From Eubacterium sp. (GTDB lineage Bacteria; Bacillota; Clostridia; Oscillospirales; Acutalibacteraceae): a stretch of 64,000 nucleotides of DNA. Position 1 is the first letter of the stretch. Each line of letters starts with the position of its first letter. Positions 49,233 through 56,502 of this stretch are shown piece after piece. A program made the position numbers and the translations under genes. The DNA is taken from contig JAGHJI010000062.1 in the NCBI GenBank assembly GCA_017886765.1, positions 62,001 to 126,000 on the forward strand, in the 5' to 3' direction. Below the pieces are notes generated by a model that had not been told where the DNA came from, did no database searches, and was given only the letters and a program-made list of their open reading frames with translations.

Positions 49233-50153
49233 TTATGCTACTCTGCAACCCTTTGTATCCATAAGATATTCGTCTGAAGCGGGATAGTGAACATCATAGG
49301 TTACAAGAAGTGTGGCGGATTTGTCTTTGATAACCGCTACGGTTGCGTGGGAAACGGAAATATGCGCTTCCATATGATAATCTGCTTCCGTGATAAGACC
49401 GGACGCTGTGTCAATTGTAACCGTTGCGTAACCGCCTCTGTAGTCAACAATGCAGTTTTCCTCAGTTGTACCGCTTGCCCAAGAGAGAACAGAGATGCTG
49501 TCAACAACGGAATCGATAGCGCCGAGGGTGTTGAACAGATGGCCCTGGGCATCCATACCCTTGTGGGACATATTTACCTGCTTCGGCTGGAGCTGAAGCG
49601 TAATGGTGCCGTCGCCGTTGTCTGTTACATTAGCCGCGAGTATATCGTCCGCGGTAAGATAGCTTGTGGTAAGGCTCTTGTTTTCCTCATCCACGTCAAG
49701 CTCGGGATTGCGGTTTGCGGAGGGAGAAAGACCGTTGAGACCGGGAGAGTATATACCGTCCACGATTCCCGGGACGAGATTGTTGATCATGGAGTTTTCC
49801 TTACCCTCAATCATAATCTCTGATACATTGAGCTTTTCCTCGCCCAGCATGGTGTACCAAACTTCCTTGTTGCCTTCCTCATTTATGTATTCTCTTGTCT
49901 GAGCCTTGGTTTTATTATAGGCCTCGTTGTAGTAGTTTACGACAGCTTCGATATCGTTGAATTCAATTCCCGCATACGTGTTGGCGGCAAGTTCATCAAT
50001 AACTACAGCGTCCGTAGCCGCTGCGGTATCTTCTGTAGTAGCTGCTACAGGCACGGATTTTGTAGAGATTACAACAATGTTTGCAACAAGAACAACAACG
50101 AAAATAACGGCTAATACTTTATTAAAGGTGCCGAGTTTTGATCTCTTTTTCAT
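49233..50153 (-). CDS. Membrane-anchored extracytoplasmic protein of unknown function
   Basis: 306 residues: basic start, one N-terminal helix (about 11-32, FNKVLAVIFVVVLVANIVVIS), an Ala/Thr-rich linker (AATTEDTAAATDAVVID), and an outside domain with EFNDIEAVVNYYNEAYNKTKAQ, a TSYLTADDILAANVTDNGDGTITLQL strand region and EADYHMEAHISVSHATV near the end. Likely a helical-plus-beta lipoprotein-like domain. No family assigned. Own promoter and terminator. Its neighbour is the Pho two-component system, but no Pho box precedes it. Confidence 0.75.
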   Translation of the reverse strand: MKKRSKLGTFNKVLAVIFVVVLVANIVVISTKSVPVAATTEDTAAATDAVVIDELAANTYAGIEFNDIEAVVNYYNEAYNKTKAQTREYINEEGNKEVWYTMLGEEKLNVSEIMIEGKENSMINNLVPGIVDGIYSPGLNGLSPSANRNPELDVDEENKSLTTSYLTADDILAANVTDNGDGTITLQLQPKQVNMSHKGMDAQGHLFNTLGAIDSVVDSISVLSWASGTTEENCIVDYRGGYATVTIDTASGLITEADYHMEAHISVSHATVAVIKDKSATLLVTYDVHYPASDEYLMDTKGCRVA

Positions 50154-50186
50154 AAAAATTCCCCTTTTACAGTGTATTACTCTCTT

Positions 50187-50215
50187 ATAATATACTAAAA
50201 TAAAAAATTTTTCAA
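50187..50215 (-). promoter_or_regulatory. Promoter of the membrane-anchored protein gene
   Basis: TTGAAA (50210-50215), 17 bp, TATTAT (50187-50192) on the minus strand, about 34 bp before the start codon and within 20 bp of the histidine kinase stop. Confidence 0.75.
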
Positions 50216-50229
50216 TATATTTTTAATTT

Positions 50230-51552
50230 TTATTTTACAAACAGGACAGATATTGTTGTTCCCGTGCCCAAAACACTGTCGACCTCAATTTTTGCGTCAT
50301 GTATCTGGGCTATGTGTTTAACGATTGCAAGACCAAGACCGGTGCCGCCGGTGGCTTTGCTTCGGCTTTTGTCCACCCGGAAGAAGCGCTCAAAAATACG
50401 TTCCCTGTATTTTTTGTCAATGCCAATACCGGTGTCGGCAACGGACAGGAGCACGCCTTCCTCTTTCGTTTCAATTTTTACCGTTACGCTTCCGTTGGGT
50501 TTGTTGTACCTTATGGCGTTGTCGCATAGATTGTAAATCAGTTCCTCAAGCAGCGAAGGATTTGCCTTTATTATTGTGCTTTCTCCCTCCAGCGTCATGG
50601 TGACGCCTTTTGTCTGGGCGTTGATGGATAACGCATTGACGCATCGCTCTGCGATCTCATAAATATCAGCGTCAGAAAACGCGATGCCCGTTTCGTCATT
50701 TTCCTCAAGCTGGGAAAGCTGGATAATATCCTCGCTGAGCGTAACGAGCCGCAGCGCCTGTTTTCTTATCGTTGCGGCAAAGGGTTTTATGTCCGGCTCC
50801 TTGGCGATTCCGGTTTCTATAAGCTCCGCATAGCCGGCGATAGAAGTCAGCGGCGTTTTCAGCTCGTGGGAAACATTCGCCGTAAATTGTTTTTTCTGCC
50901 TGTCCAGCGCCTTTTGCTTTTTCTTCTGCTCTTTCAGCGCGTTTACAAAAGGCTCGAGCTCCTTGTATGATTTGACGTCTTCCGGATTGTCCAGGTTCTC
51001 TCCCAGCTCCTCAATGGGCTTGATAATACTCCTTGTTATTCCCATACTGACAAAAACGGAACACACGATAACGAATAGTATAACAACAAGGATGTAACCG
51101 GACACGTTCCCGATAACGCCGATAATGCTTTGTCCGGTGGTTGAAGCCACAAGAATGTCTCCGTTTTCCGTCAGCTTCGCGTAATAATATATATTTTTTC
51201 CGCGGTTTTCAGATTTTCTGACCTCAGCTTTTTGGCCGCTTTCTGCAATTTCCTTTATTTCGTCAAAGGTTATGCTGCTTTCCTCAAAGGCGCTCTGGTG
51301 GGTGCTGTCGGCAATCACCGTGCCGTCGGGGGAGAGGAGCGTGACCCTTGTAAGTGAATTAAGCTGCGTGTTTATGAAATCATAATTTTCACTCTGCTCG
51401 ATTTCATATTCAATGAGATTGGCAACGTCGATGATGTTGTCCTTCTCTTGCTTTTCGTAATAGGAATAAAATACCGATACCATCAAAACGGCCATTATAG
51501 CAATGGTCGATATACCGAATAATAAAATTTTACGTAATGTTTTTTTCGTCAT
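50230..51552 (-). CDS. phoR: Sensor histidine kinase, PhoR type
   Basis: 440 residues. Membrane helices at about 8-30 and 143-165 flank an extracellular sensor of about 110 residues; then a HAMP-like segment (RSIIKPIEELGENL), the phosphoacceptor helix with FTANVSHELKTPLTSIAGYAEL (about residue 229) and the ATPase domain with NLCDNAIRYN, DTGIGI and GTGLGLAIVKHI. Layout, the response regulator and the upstream Pho box all point to PhoR, sensing phosphate limitation. It follows the regulator gene without a gap. Confidence 0.92.
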   Translation of the reverse strand: MTKKTLRKILLFGISTIAIMAVLMVSVFYSYYEKQEKDNIIDVANLIEYEIEQSENYDFINTQLNSLTRVTLLSPDGTVIADSTHQSAFEESSITFDEIKEIAESGQKAEVRKSENRGKNIYYYAKLTENGDILVASTTGQSIIGVIGNVSGYILVVILFVIVCSVFVSMGITRSIIKPIEELGENLDNPEDVKSYKELEPFVNALKEQKKKQKALDRQKKQFTANVSHELKTPLTSIAGYAELIETGIAKEPDIKPFAATIRKQALRLVTLSEDIIQLSQLEENDETGIAFSDADIYEIAERCVNALSINAQTKGVTMTLEGESTIIKANPSLLEELIYNLCDNAIRYNKPNGSVTVKIETKEEGVLLSVADTGIGIDKKYRERIFERFFRVDKSRSKATGGTGLGLAIVKHIAQIHDAKIEVDSVLGTGTTISVLFVK

Positions 51553-52233
51553 TTAATCACCGACTTTATAACCTACGTTCCGGATGGTTTTGATATGCTC
51601 GCCGGCGTCACCCAGCTTTTTCCTCAGGGACTGGATATGCACATCAACGGTCCGGTTGCCCTGTTCAAAATTATATCCCCATACAATTTCCATCAGTCTG
51701 TCACGGGAGAGGACGATGCCCCTGTTCCTTATGAGGTGCTTGAGTATTTCATATTCCTTATATGTCAGTTCCACCTCGCTGCCGTTGACCATTACGGTAT
51801 GCCTGCCTTCGTCAAGCTCGATATTTTTATATGCCAGCACGGGCTTAGCCTTTTTCTCCGTGCGTCTCAGGATTGCTTTGACCCTTGACACAAGCTCCAT
51901 TACGCCGAAGGGTTTGGCAATATAATCATCGGCGCCCATATCAAGACCTTTGACCGCGTCAATCTCACTTGTTTTCGCAGTGACCATAACAACGGGAATA
52001 TCGCTGTACTGTGCAGTGCTTCTGATTTGATTTAAAAGCTGGAGACCGTCGCCCTGCGGGAGCATGATGTCCAGCAGGATAATGTCCGGTATCCTTTTGT
52101 CAAGCTCTTTCAGAAAGGACGCGCCGTCCTCAAAGCCCATCACGCTGAAATTCGCGTTCTTCAGAGCGTACATTTCAAGTTCGCGTATTGAAGTGTCATC
52201 CTCAACAATATAAACAAGCTGACTGTTTTCCAT
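51553..52233 (-). CDS. phoB: Response regulator, PhoB/PhoP type (OmpR family)
   Basis: 226 residues: receiver domain with acidic pair VEDD, phosphorylation aspartate in IILLDIMLPQGDG, threonine in VMVTAKTS and lysine in IAKPFG, then an OmpR winged helix (LTYKEYEILKHLIRNRG, LMEIVWGYNFEQGNRTVDVHIQSLRKKLG). Three phased TTTAAC units just upstream are the kind of site PhoP/PhoB binds, so autoregulation is likely. No pst transport genes occur in the window. Confidence 0.92.
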   Translation of the reverse strand: MENSQLVYIVEDDTSIRELEMYALKNANFSVMGFEDGASFLKELDKRIPDIILLDIMLPQGDGLQLLNQIRSTAQYSDIPVVMVTAKTSEIDAVKGLDMGADDYIAKPFGVMELVSRVKAILRRTEKKAKPVLAYKNIELDEGRHTVMVNGSEVELTYKEYEILKHLIRNRGIVLSRDRLMEIVWGYNFEQGNRTVDVHIQSLRKKLGDAGEHIKTIRNVGYKVGD

Positions 52234-52306
52234 ATATCAACCTCACTGAATTCCTATTTAATCATGTTGTTCTACAAATAATTACAAAATATAGTAAATG
52301 CACACA

Positions 52307-52345
52307 GTTAAAATCCGATATGTTTCAGGTTAAATCCTTGTTAAA
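52307..52345 (-). promoter_or_regulatory. Pho box: three TTTAAC units in 11-bp phase
   Basis: On the minus strand TTTAAC occurs at 52340-52345, 52329-52334 and 52307-52312, i.e. offsets of 11 and 22 bp. This is the direct-repeat pattern bound by PhoP in Bacillus (TTAACA-like, 11-bp period). A TACTAT -10 candidate follows at about 52290. It sits 74-112 bp upstream of phoB. The rest of 52234-52375 shows nothing else. Confidence 0.75.
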
Positions 52346-52375
52346 TTTAGGCGCCGTTAAGCATATTTTACTTGC

Positions 52376-53326
52376 TTATTGACAATATACGGGGGATGTG
52401 ACTGCCAGCAGTCTGCCCGTGCCGTCGGCGTCGCCCCACAGCTCCGCCCGGTACCAGTGTTGGCTTTCAAGTGTAAGGCGTACGTGGCGCTGGTCATATC
52501 TTGTTTCCAGTACGGTCTTTGAGCTGTTGGTTACGATTTTTATCGTTCTATAGCTTATATCTTCATTTTCCCCGCCGCTGATTGCGGAATGTATGTCCGT
52601 AAAAAAGCTGAAAACATATGTGCCCTTGCGGACGGTGTCGCCGATGGAAAATGTGTTTCCCAACCGGTGCAGTCGGAAGAAAAATTTGACCCCTGTGGAT
52701 ACAACGGTTCTACCGTGTTTCAGCGCGCACAAAGCATTGTCTTGATTTATTTTTCCTTCCATATTCAGATAGGTACAGCCGAAGCGACCGCTTTTTTCTG
52801 TCCTGTGCCAGTCTCTGCCGTAAGTCGCCGCGATTTTATGACCCTTGTCCAGCAGCGATGTCCAGAGTTCAAATGCTTTTTTGTTTTCACTGGATACAGT
52901 TGTCAGATCCTCGTGCCAGATCTCCATATAATCCACGTTGTCCCAGTTTTTTACCTCAAATTCCCATCTTCCTCCCGTACATACGGGGGAGCCGATCTGA
53001 AACGGGTGAGCGATTCCCACAACGCCGCCGGCAGCTTTGACCGCATGTATCTTTTTATCAATATTTGTCGGCACGGCGTCCCGCCAGTCAATGAACTTTC
53101 GGGCACCCAGAACCAGCATGTGTCCGTAATATGTGGTCCACTCAATTCCTCTTATGGCAGGCAGAACGGAATCATCCAGCTCATCGTGCCCGGAAAGCGT
53201 ATTGTGGTCGGTAAGAGCGATAAGGGACAGTTCCTCCGAGCGGGCATTTTCAAGAAGCTCCCTGACCTGAAAATCCCCGTCGGAATGCACGGTGTGGCAG
53301 TGCAGTTCACATGGCAGATAACTCAT
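52376..53326 (-). CDS. CehA/McbA-type PHP metallohydrolase
   Basis: 316 residues. PHP motifs: CELHCHTVHSDG near the N terminus, ALTDHNTLSGHDEL, AIRGIEWTTYYGHML, GIAHPFQIG and ATYGRDWH, followed by a beta domain (WYRAELWGDADGTGRLLAVTSP) as in CehA/McbA proteins, which act as phosphoesterases or carbamate hydrolases. Its gene overlaps the small partner gene by 4 bp and its promoter is back-to-back with that of a PI-PLC-like gene. In this setting, phosphate scavenging is plausible. Confidence 0.85.
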   Translation of the reverse strand: MSYLPCELHCHTVHSDGDFQVRELLENARSEELSLIALTDHNTLSGHDELDDSVLPAIRGIEWTTYYGHMLVLGARKFIDWRDAVPTNIDKKIHAVKAAGGVVGIAHPFQIGSPVCTGGRWEFEVKNWDNVDYMEIWHEDLTTVSSENKKAFELWTSLLDKGHKIAATYGRDWHRTEKSGRFGCTYLNMEGKINQDNALCALKHGRTVVSTGVKFFFRLHRLGNTFSIGDTVRKGTYVFSFFTDIHSAISGGENEDISYRTIKIVTNSSKTVLETRYDQRHVRLTLESQHWYRAELWGDADGTGRLLAVTSPVYCQ

Positions 53327-53766
53327 TGTTCGGTTTCTCCTTCAATATTAATGCTGTACTCCACGTCACAGGAAACGCTGTGCACATTCAGGACCACGTC
53401 CCATTCACCGGCACGGACCGGCGCTTTTATAAAACCGGGCGAAGCGAAGCCGGGGGCGATGATGTGTTCCTGTATATTGCCCTGCCTGTGCGCAGCACCT
53501 CTGTATTCGCCCATACAGTCAAGAGAAAGGGTTACAAGATTTTTGACCGGCAAAAAGTCGGCGGGTCTGCCCTGAAGCGTTTCTTCGTATCTTTCAAAGC
53601 AGGCGTGGATTATGTTTACTGCCTTTTCCCTGTCCTGAAGCGTTTTAGGGGAATACTGATATTTTATTTTTAATACCGCTGTGTTTTCAGGCACAGTGAA
53701 TTTATGTACAATATTTGTTTTATCGTTTGCTGGCGTAATTTTGCCCTTCGTACTGAAAATAAGCAT
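53323..53766 (-). CDS. Partner protein of the PHP metallohydrolase
   Basis: 147 residues, no signal peptide. Beta-rich with HKFTVPENTAVLKIKYQYSPK, a conserved EKAVNIIHACFERY helix, NLVTLSLDCMGEYRGAAHR and a C-terminal GEWDVVLNVHSVSCDVEYSINIEG strand pair. I have seen proteins of this kind next to CehA/McbA hydrolases but know no function. ATG at 53766 is chosen because GGAGGG lies just upstream. First gene of the two-gene operon. Confidence 0.75.
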   Translation of the reverse strand: MLIFSTKGKITPANDKTNIVHKFTVPENTAVLKIKYQYSPKTLQDREKAVNIIHACFERYEETLQGRPADFLPVKNLVTLSLDCMGEYRGAAHRQGNIQEHIIAPGFASPGFIKAPVRAGEWDVVLNVHSVSCDVEYSINIEGETEQ

Positions 53767-53794
53767 AGACCCTCCGGAAAGCGATTTCATTATC

Positions 53795-53852
53795 ATTATA
53801 AAACAGAACATGCATATTTTCAATTGATATTATTGTACAAAAATGATATATT
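53795..53852. promoter_or_regulatory. Back-to-back divergent promoters
   Basis: Minus strand: TTGAAA (53818-53823), 17 bp, TATAAT (53795-53800). Plus strand: TTGATA (53824-53829), 17 bp, TATATT (53847-53852). The two -35 boxes touch, so the PHP operon and the PI-PLC-like gene probably respond together, for example by competition for polymerase. Confidence 0.75.
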
Positions 53853-53868
53853 GTTTTTGGTGATGAAA

Positions 53869-54756
53869 ATGAACCTGAAATCATGGATGAAAGATATGGA
53901 TGACAATACAGACCTTTTCAGCCTTAATCTTGCCGGCACGCACGATTCTGTTACAAAATATGTCCAGTTTTCCCACATTTCAAAATGTCAGGAGCTGGAT
54001 ATATATGAACAGCTCTGTCTTGGGATCAGAGGGCTTGATATAAGAGTTCAGTCAAGGGGCGACAGACTGGGTATGGTGCACGGTATCGCAAAAGCATTTA
54101 ATACGCCCGGTCCTTTTTCACCGCAGATGGATATGGCTGACGTGCTGGAACATTGCTACAGGTTTTTGACGGAAAATCCAAGTGAAACGATTATTTTTCA
54201 GTTTAAAAACGACAGCGGCAAGGAGATGGAAAAATGCTTTGACAATCTCTTTGGTACGTATATAAAGGGGAAGGAAGACAAATGGTTTCTGGAAAACAAG
54301 GCGCCGCTCCTCTCAGAATGCAGGGGGAAGATTGTACTGATACGCCGCTGTAAGATGGCTGACCGAAAAGAATATACCCCCAAAAACACCGGTATAGATT
54401 TTTCAAAATGGGTGGAGCAGGATACTGCCGTACCGGAGCCCCTTACGCTCAGGACAGGCGGAGAAAAGGAAATGACGTTTGTGATTCAGGACAGATATAA
54501 ATATAAGCCCAAACCGCGCTGGAAAGATTGTATAATGCCGTTTCTTGATTCTATGAAAGCCTTTGACGGCAAATACATAATCAACTATCTTTCAACGGCA
54601 GGCGGCTTAAAGGGACCGTATAATAATGCGAGGTATATGAATCCAAAGTTTATGGAGTATCCCCTTGACGGAAAAAAATATTACGGCATGATTTATATGG
54701 ATTTCCCCACGGCAGAGCTTGTTGAAAAAATCATCAGTACAAATGCGGAAAGGTAA
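53869..54756 (+). CDS. PI-PLC X-domain phosphodiesterase-like protein
   Basis: 295 residues with a TIM-barrel PI-PLC X domain: SLNLAGTHDSVT (first catalytic His), CLGIRGLDIRVQ (active-site region), GMVHGIAKAF (second His), FLTENPSETIIFQF and GKIVLIRRCKM. No signal peptide is seen, so it may be intracellular or exported in another way. Cleaves phosphatidylinositol or similar glycerophosphodiesters in known members. The start is uncertain: ATG 53869 leaves GGTG as binding site, ATG 53863 lies within it; the -10 box at 53847-53852 means a very short leader either way. Confidence 0.82.
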   Translation: MNLKSWMKDMDDNTDLFSLNLAGTHDSVTKYVQFSHISKCQELDIYEQLCLGIRGLDIRVQSRGDRLGMVHGIAKAFNTPGPFSPQMDMADVLEHCYRFLTENPSETIIFQFKNDSGKEMEKCFDNLFGTYIKGKEDKWFLENKAPLLSECRGKIVLIRRCKMADRKEYTPKNTGIDFSKWVEQDTAVPEPLTLRTGGEKEMTFVIQDRYKYKPKPRWKDCIMPFLDSMKAFDGKYIINYLSTAGGLKGPYNNARYMNPKFMEYPLDGKKYYGMIYMDFPTAELVEKIISTNAER

Positions 54757-54766
54757 AAGGTGAAAT

Positions 54767-55633
54767 ATGAAATTAAGTGATATTAATATCCGTGACCCCT
54801 TTGTTCTCAAGGAGGGAGATACCTATTATCTTTACGGTACAAGAGCACGGAACTTCGGCAGGGATACCGGCGGATTCGACGTGTATATTTCAAAGGATTT
54901 AAAAAACTGGAGCGACCCTGTAACCTGTTTTGATTCGCAGATGAACGGTTATAACCGTGAGGTAAACTGGGCGCCGGAGGTTCACAAATATAAAAATGCA
55001 TTTTATATGTTCGCTACTTTCACAAGAGAAAACGGACTCAGGGGCGTCTTCGTCTTAAAATCAGACTGCCCGGAGGGTCCCTTTCAGCCTTATTCGGAAA
55101 AGGCCGTCACGCCGGAGACCTGGGAATGTCTGGACGGCACGCTTTATATTGACAAGGAAGGGGAGCCTTATCTTGTATTCTGTCACGAGCATACGCAGAT
55201 TGTGGACGGAACAGTCTGTTATGTAAAATTAAGCGATGATTTAAAAACGGCAGTCACTCAGCCGGTTGTTCTTTTCTCCGGTTCGTCGCCGCAATGGGCG
55301 GATGTGAAACCTGACGGGGAGCATTATATAACCGACGGTCCGTTTATGTACAGAACAAGGACAGGCAGGTTGCTTTTAATCTGGTCTACATTTATCCATC
55401 ATAAATACGCCCAGTGTGTTGCGGCGTCTGACAATGGCGAGATAGACGGGAGGTTCATTCATCTCCCTCCGCTCATTACCGATGACGGCGGACACGGAAT
55501 GATTTTCAAGGCAGGAAAAAAGCTGATCCTCACCTTTCATTCTCCGAACAAAACGGGGCATGAACGCCCTGTGTTCAGGGAACTTGAAGATACCGGAAAC
55601 TCGATAAGAATAAAGCAAAATGGCTTAACATAA
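54767..55633 (+). CDS. Glycoside hydrolase family 43-type protein
   Basis: 288-residue five-bladed propeller glycosidase. N-terminal catalytic base in INIRDPFVLKEGDTYYLYGT, VNWAPEVHKYKNAFYMFATF, LDGTLYIDKEGEPYLVF with pKa-modulating Asp, and ITDGPFMYRTRTGRLLLIWS, where the general acid is usually a glutamate (EGP) but here is aspartate. PVFRELEDTGN near the end. Likely an arabinofuranosidase or xylosidase acting on small glycans; the Asp variant might lower or alter activity. No signal peptide. 10 bp after the PI-PLC-like gene, so same transcript. Confidence 0.85.
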   Translation: MKLSDINIRDPFVLKEGDTYYLYGTRARNFGRDTGGFDVYISKDLKNWSDPVTCFDSQMNGYNREVNWAPEVHKYKNAFYMFATFTRENGLRGVFVLKSDCPEGPFQPYSEKAVTPETWECLDGTLYIDKEGEPYLVFCHEHTQIVDGTVCYVKLSDDLKTAVTQPVVLFSGSSPQWADVKPDGEHYITDGPFMYRTRTGRLLLIWSTFIHHKYAQCVAASDNGEIDGRFIHLPPLITDDGGHGMIFKAGKKLILTFHSPNKTGHERPVFRELEDTGNSIRIKQNGLT

Positions 55634-55669
55634 AAAACGCTGTGGATATATATGGAAAAATAGCTTAAA

Positions 55670-55812
55670 TCAATGACCGCCTTGTCTTTTACGTTTGGCA
55701 ATCGTTTTAGCATAGCCGGTTGTTCAAGTAAAATGTTGTAATTATCTTCAGTTTCTCTCAGGGTCTTATAGGATAAAAAGAAATCGTTATTGTCATAGAT
55801 ATTTTGCGTCAT
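55670..55812 (-). pseudogene. Truncated N terminus of a SAM methyltransferase
   Basis: About 48 codons (TQNIYDNNDFFLSYKTLRETE continuing to PNVKDKAVIDL) match the start of small class I methyltransferases up to the first strand of the SAM fold, then the similarity ends abruptly where the sequence runs into the 3' end of the convergent GH43 gene. The glycine-rich SAM loop is missing. GGAGGCGG and a TAATG overlap couple it to the Nudix gene, so it was once a normal second gene. Confidence 0.7.
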
Positions 55813-56345
55813 TATTCCGCCTCCCTCGTAATGATCAGTTTTAAGTTTTTGCCAAGATGATTTATCTCTTCTTTTATAAATTCGGGATATAATTCGACCT
55901 TATCCAACTTGGTTATATCAAGCCATTCGTAGGTGTTCGTTCTGTTCTTTTCCTGTGTTTTAAAAACAGTTTCGTAATTGTTAAAATTCGTGGAGCGGAT
56001 ATCAACAAGGTAATACATACCTACTTCATGAAATTTTTTACCCTCATCAATAAAAAAACATTCGTTTATCCACAAGGGGAGGAAATCCGTGACGGTGATA
56101 GCAAGCTCCTCCCTGACCTCCCGAACCAGCGCTTCCCGGCTGGATTCACCAAATCTGATTCTGCCGCCCACAAGATAATAAGTACCGGTCTTGGTATTTT
56201 TTTGAGCCAGCAGTCTGTTGTTTTGCAGAATTACGGCGGCGACCCGGTGGTTAAATATTCCCGGTCCGGTGTTCAGAGTCAGGTCAACACAACCGTCAGT
56301 CAGGATCTTTTCTTTATTTTTTATGGATTTTTTGAGTCTGAACAT
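55812..56345 (-). CDS. Nudix hydrolase with a 5S-rRNA-like leader
   Basis: 177 residues. N-terminal CVDLTLNTGPGIFNHRVAAVIL strand, Nudix box GGRIRFGESSREALVREVREEL (close to the GX5EX7REUXEE consensus) and IRSTNFNNYETVFKTQEKNRTNTYEWLDI. GGGAGGT site before the ATG. The family hydrolyses nucleoside diphosphate derivatives; substrate unknown. What sets it apart is the 112-nt leader containing a 5S rRNA-like segment and a terminator-like hairpin. Confidence 0.9.
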   Translation of the reverse strand: MFRLKKSIKNKEKILTDGCVDLTLNTGPGIFNHRVAAVILQNNRLLAQKNTKTGTYYLVGGRIRFGESSREALVREVREELAITVTDFLPLWINECFFIDEGKKFHEVGMYYLVDIRSTNFNNYETVFKTQEKNRTNTYEWLDITKLDKVELYPEFIKEEINHLGKNLKLIITREAE

Positions 56346-56492
56346 TTTTCATACCTCCCAAAATAAAATGCTCTTGTATTTTCAGTAATACAAGAGCTTT
56401 ACTTCTGTGTTCGGAATGGGAACAGGTTATCTCAATTTTTTATCAGTTCCGACTGATATAATGATTGTACCATATCCCAGAGCCGGAGACAA
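56346..56492 (-). promoter_or_regulatory. Leader with promoter, 5S rRNA-like segment and attenuator-like hairpin
   Basis: Minus strand: TTGTCT (56487-56492), 17 bp, TACAAT (56464-56469). The transcript would begin near 56457 with a hairpin ATCAGT/ACTGAT (56442-56457), continue through 56433-56394, which closely resembles the central part of 5S rRNA (CCTGTTCCCATTCCGAACAC, then AGAAGT), and then form a hairpin GCTCTTGTATT/AATACAAGAGC (56370-56397) followed by ATTTTATTTT before the ribosome binding site. The 3' arm of the 5S-like part overlaps the hairpin's first arm, so the two folds exclude each other. Regulation by 5S-binding ribosomal proteins is inference. Confidence 0.6.
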
Positions 56493-56502
56493 GAGATATT
56501 TT

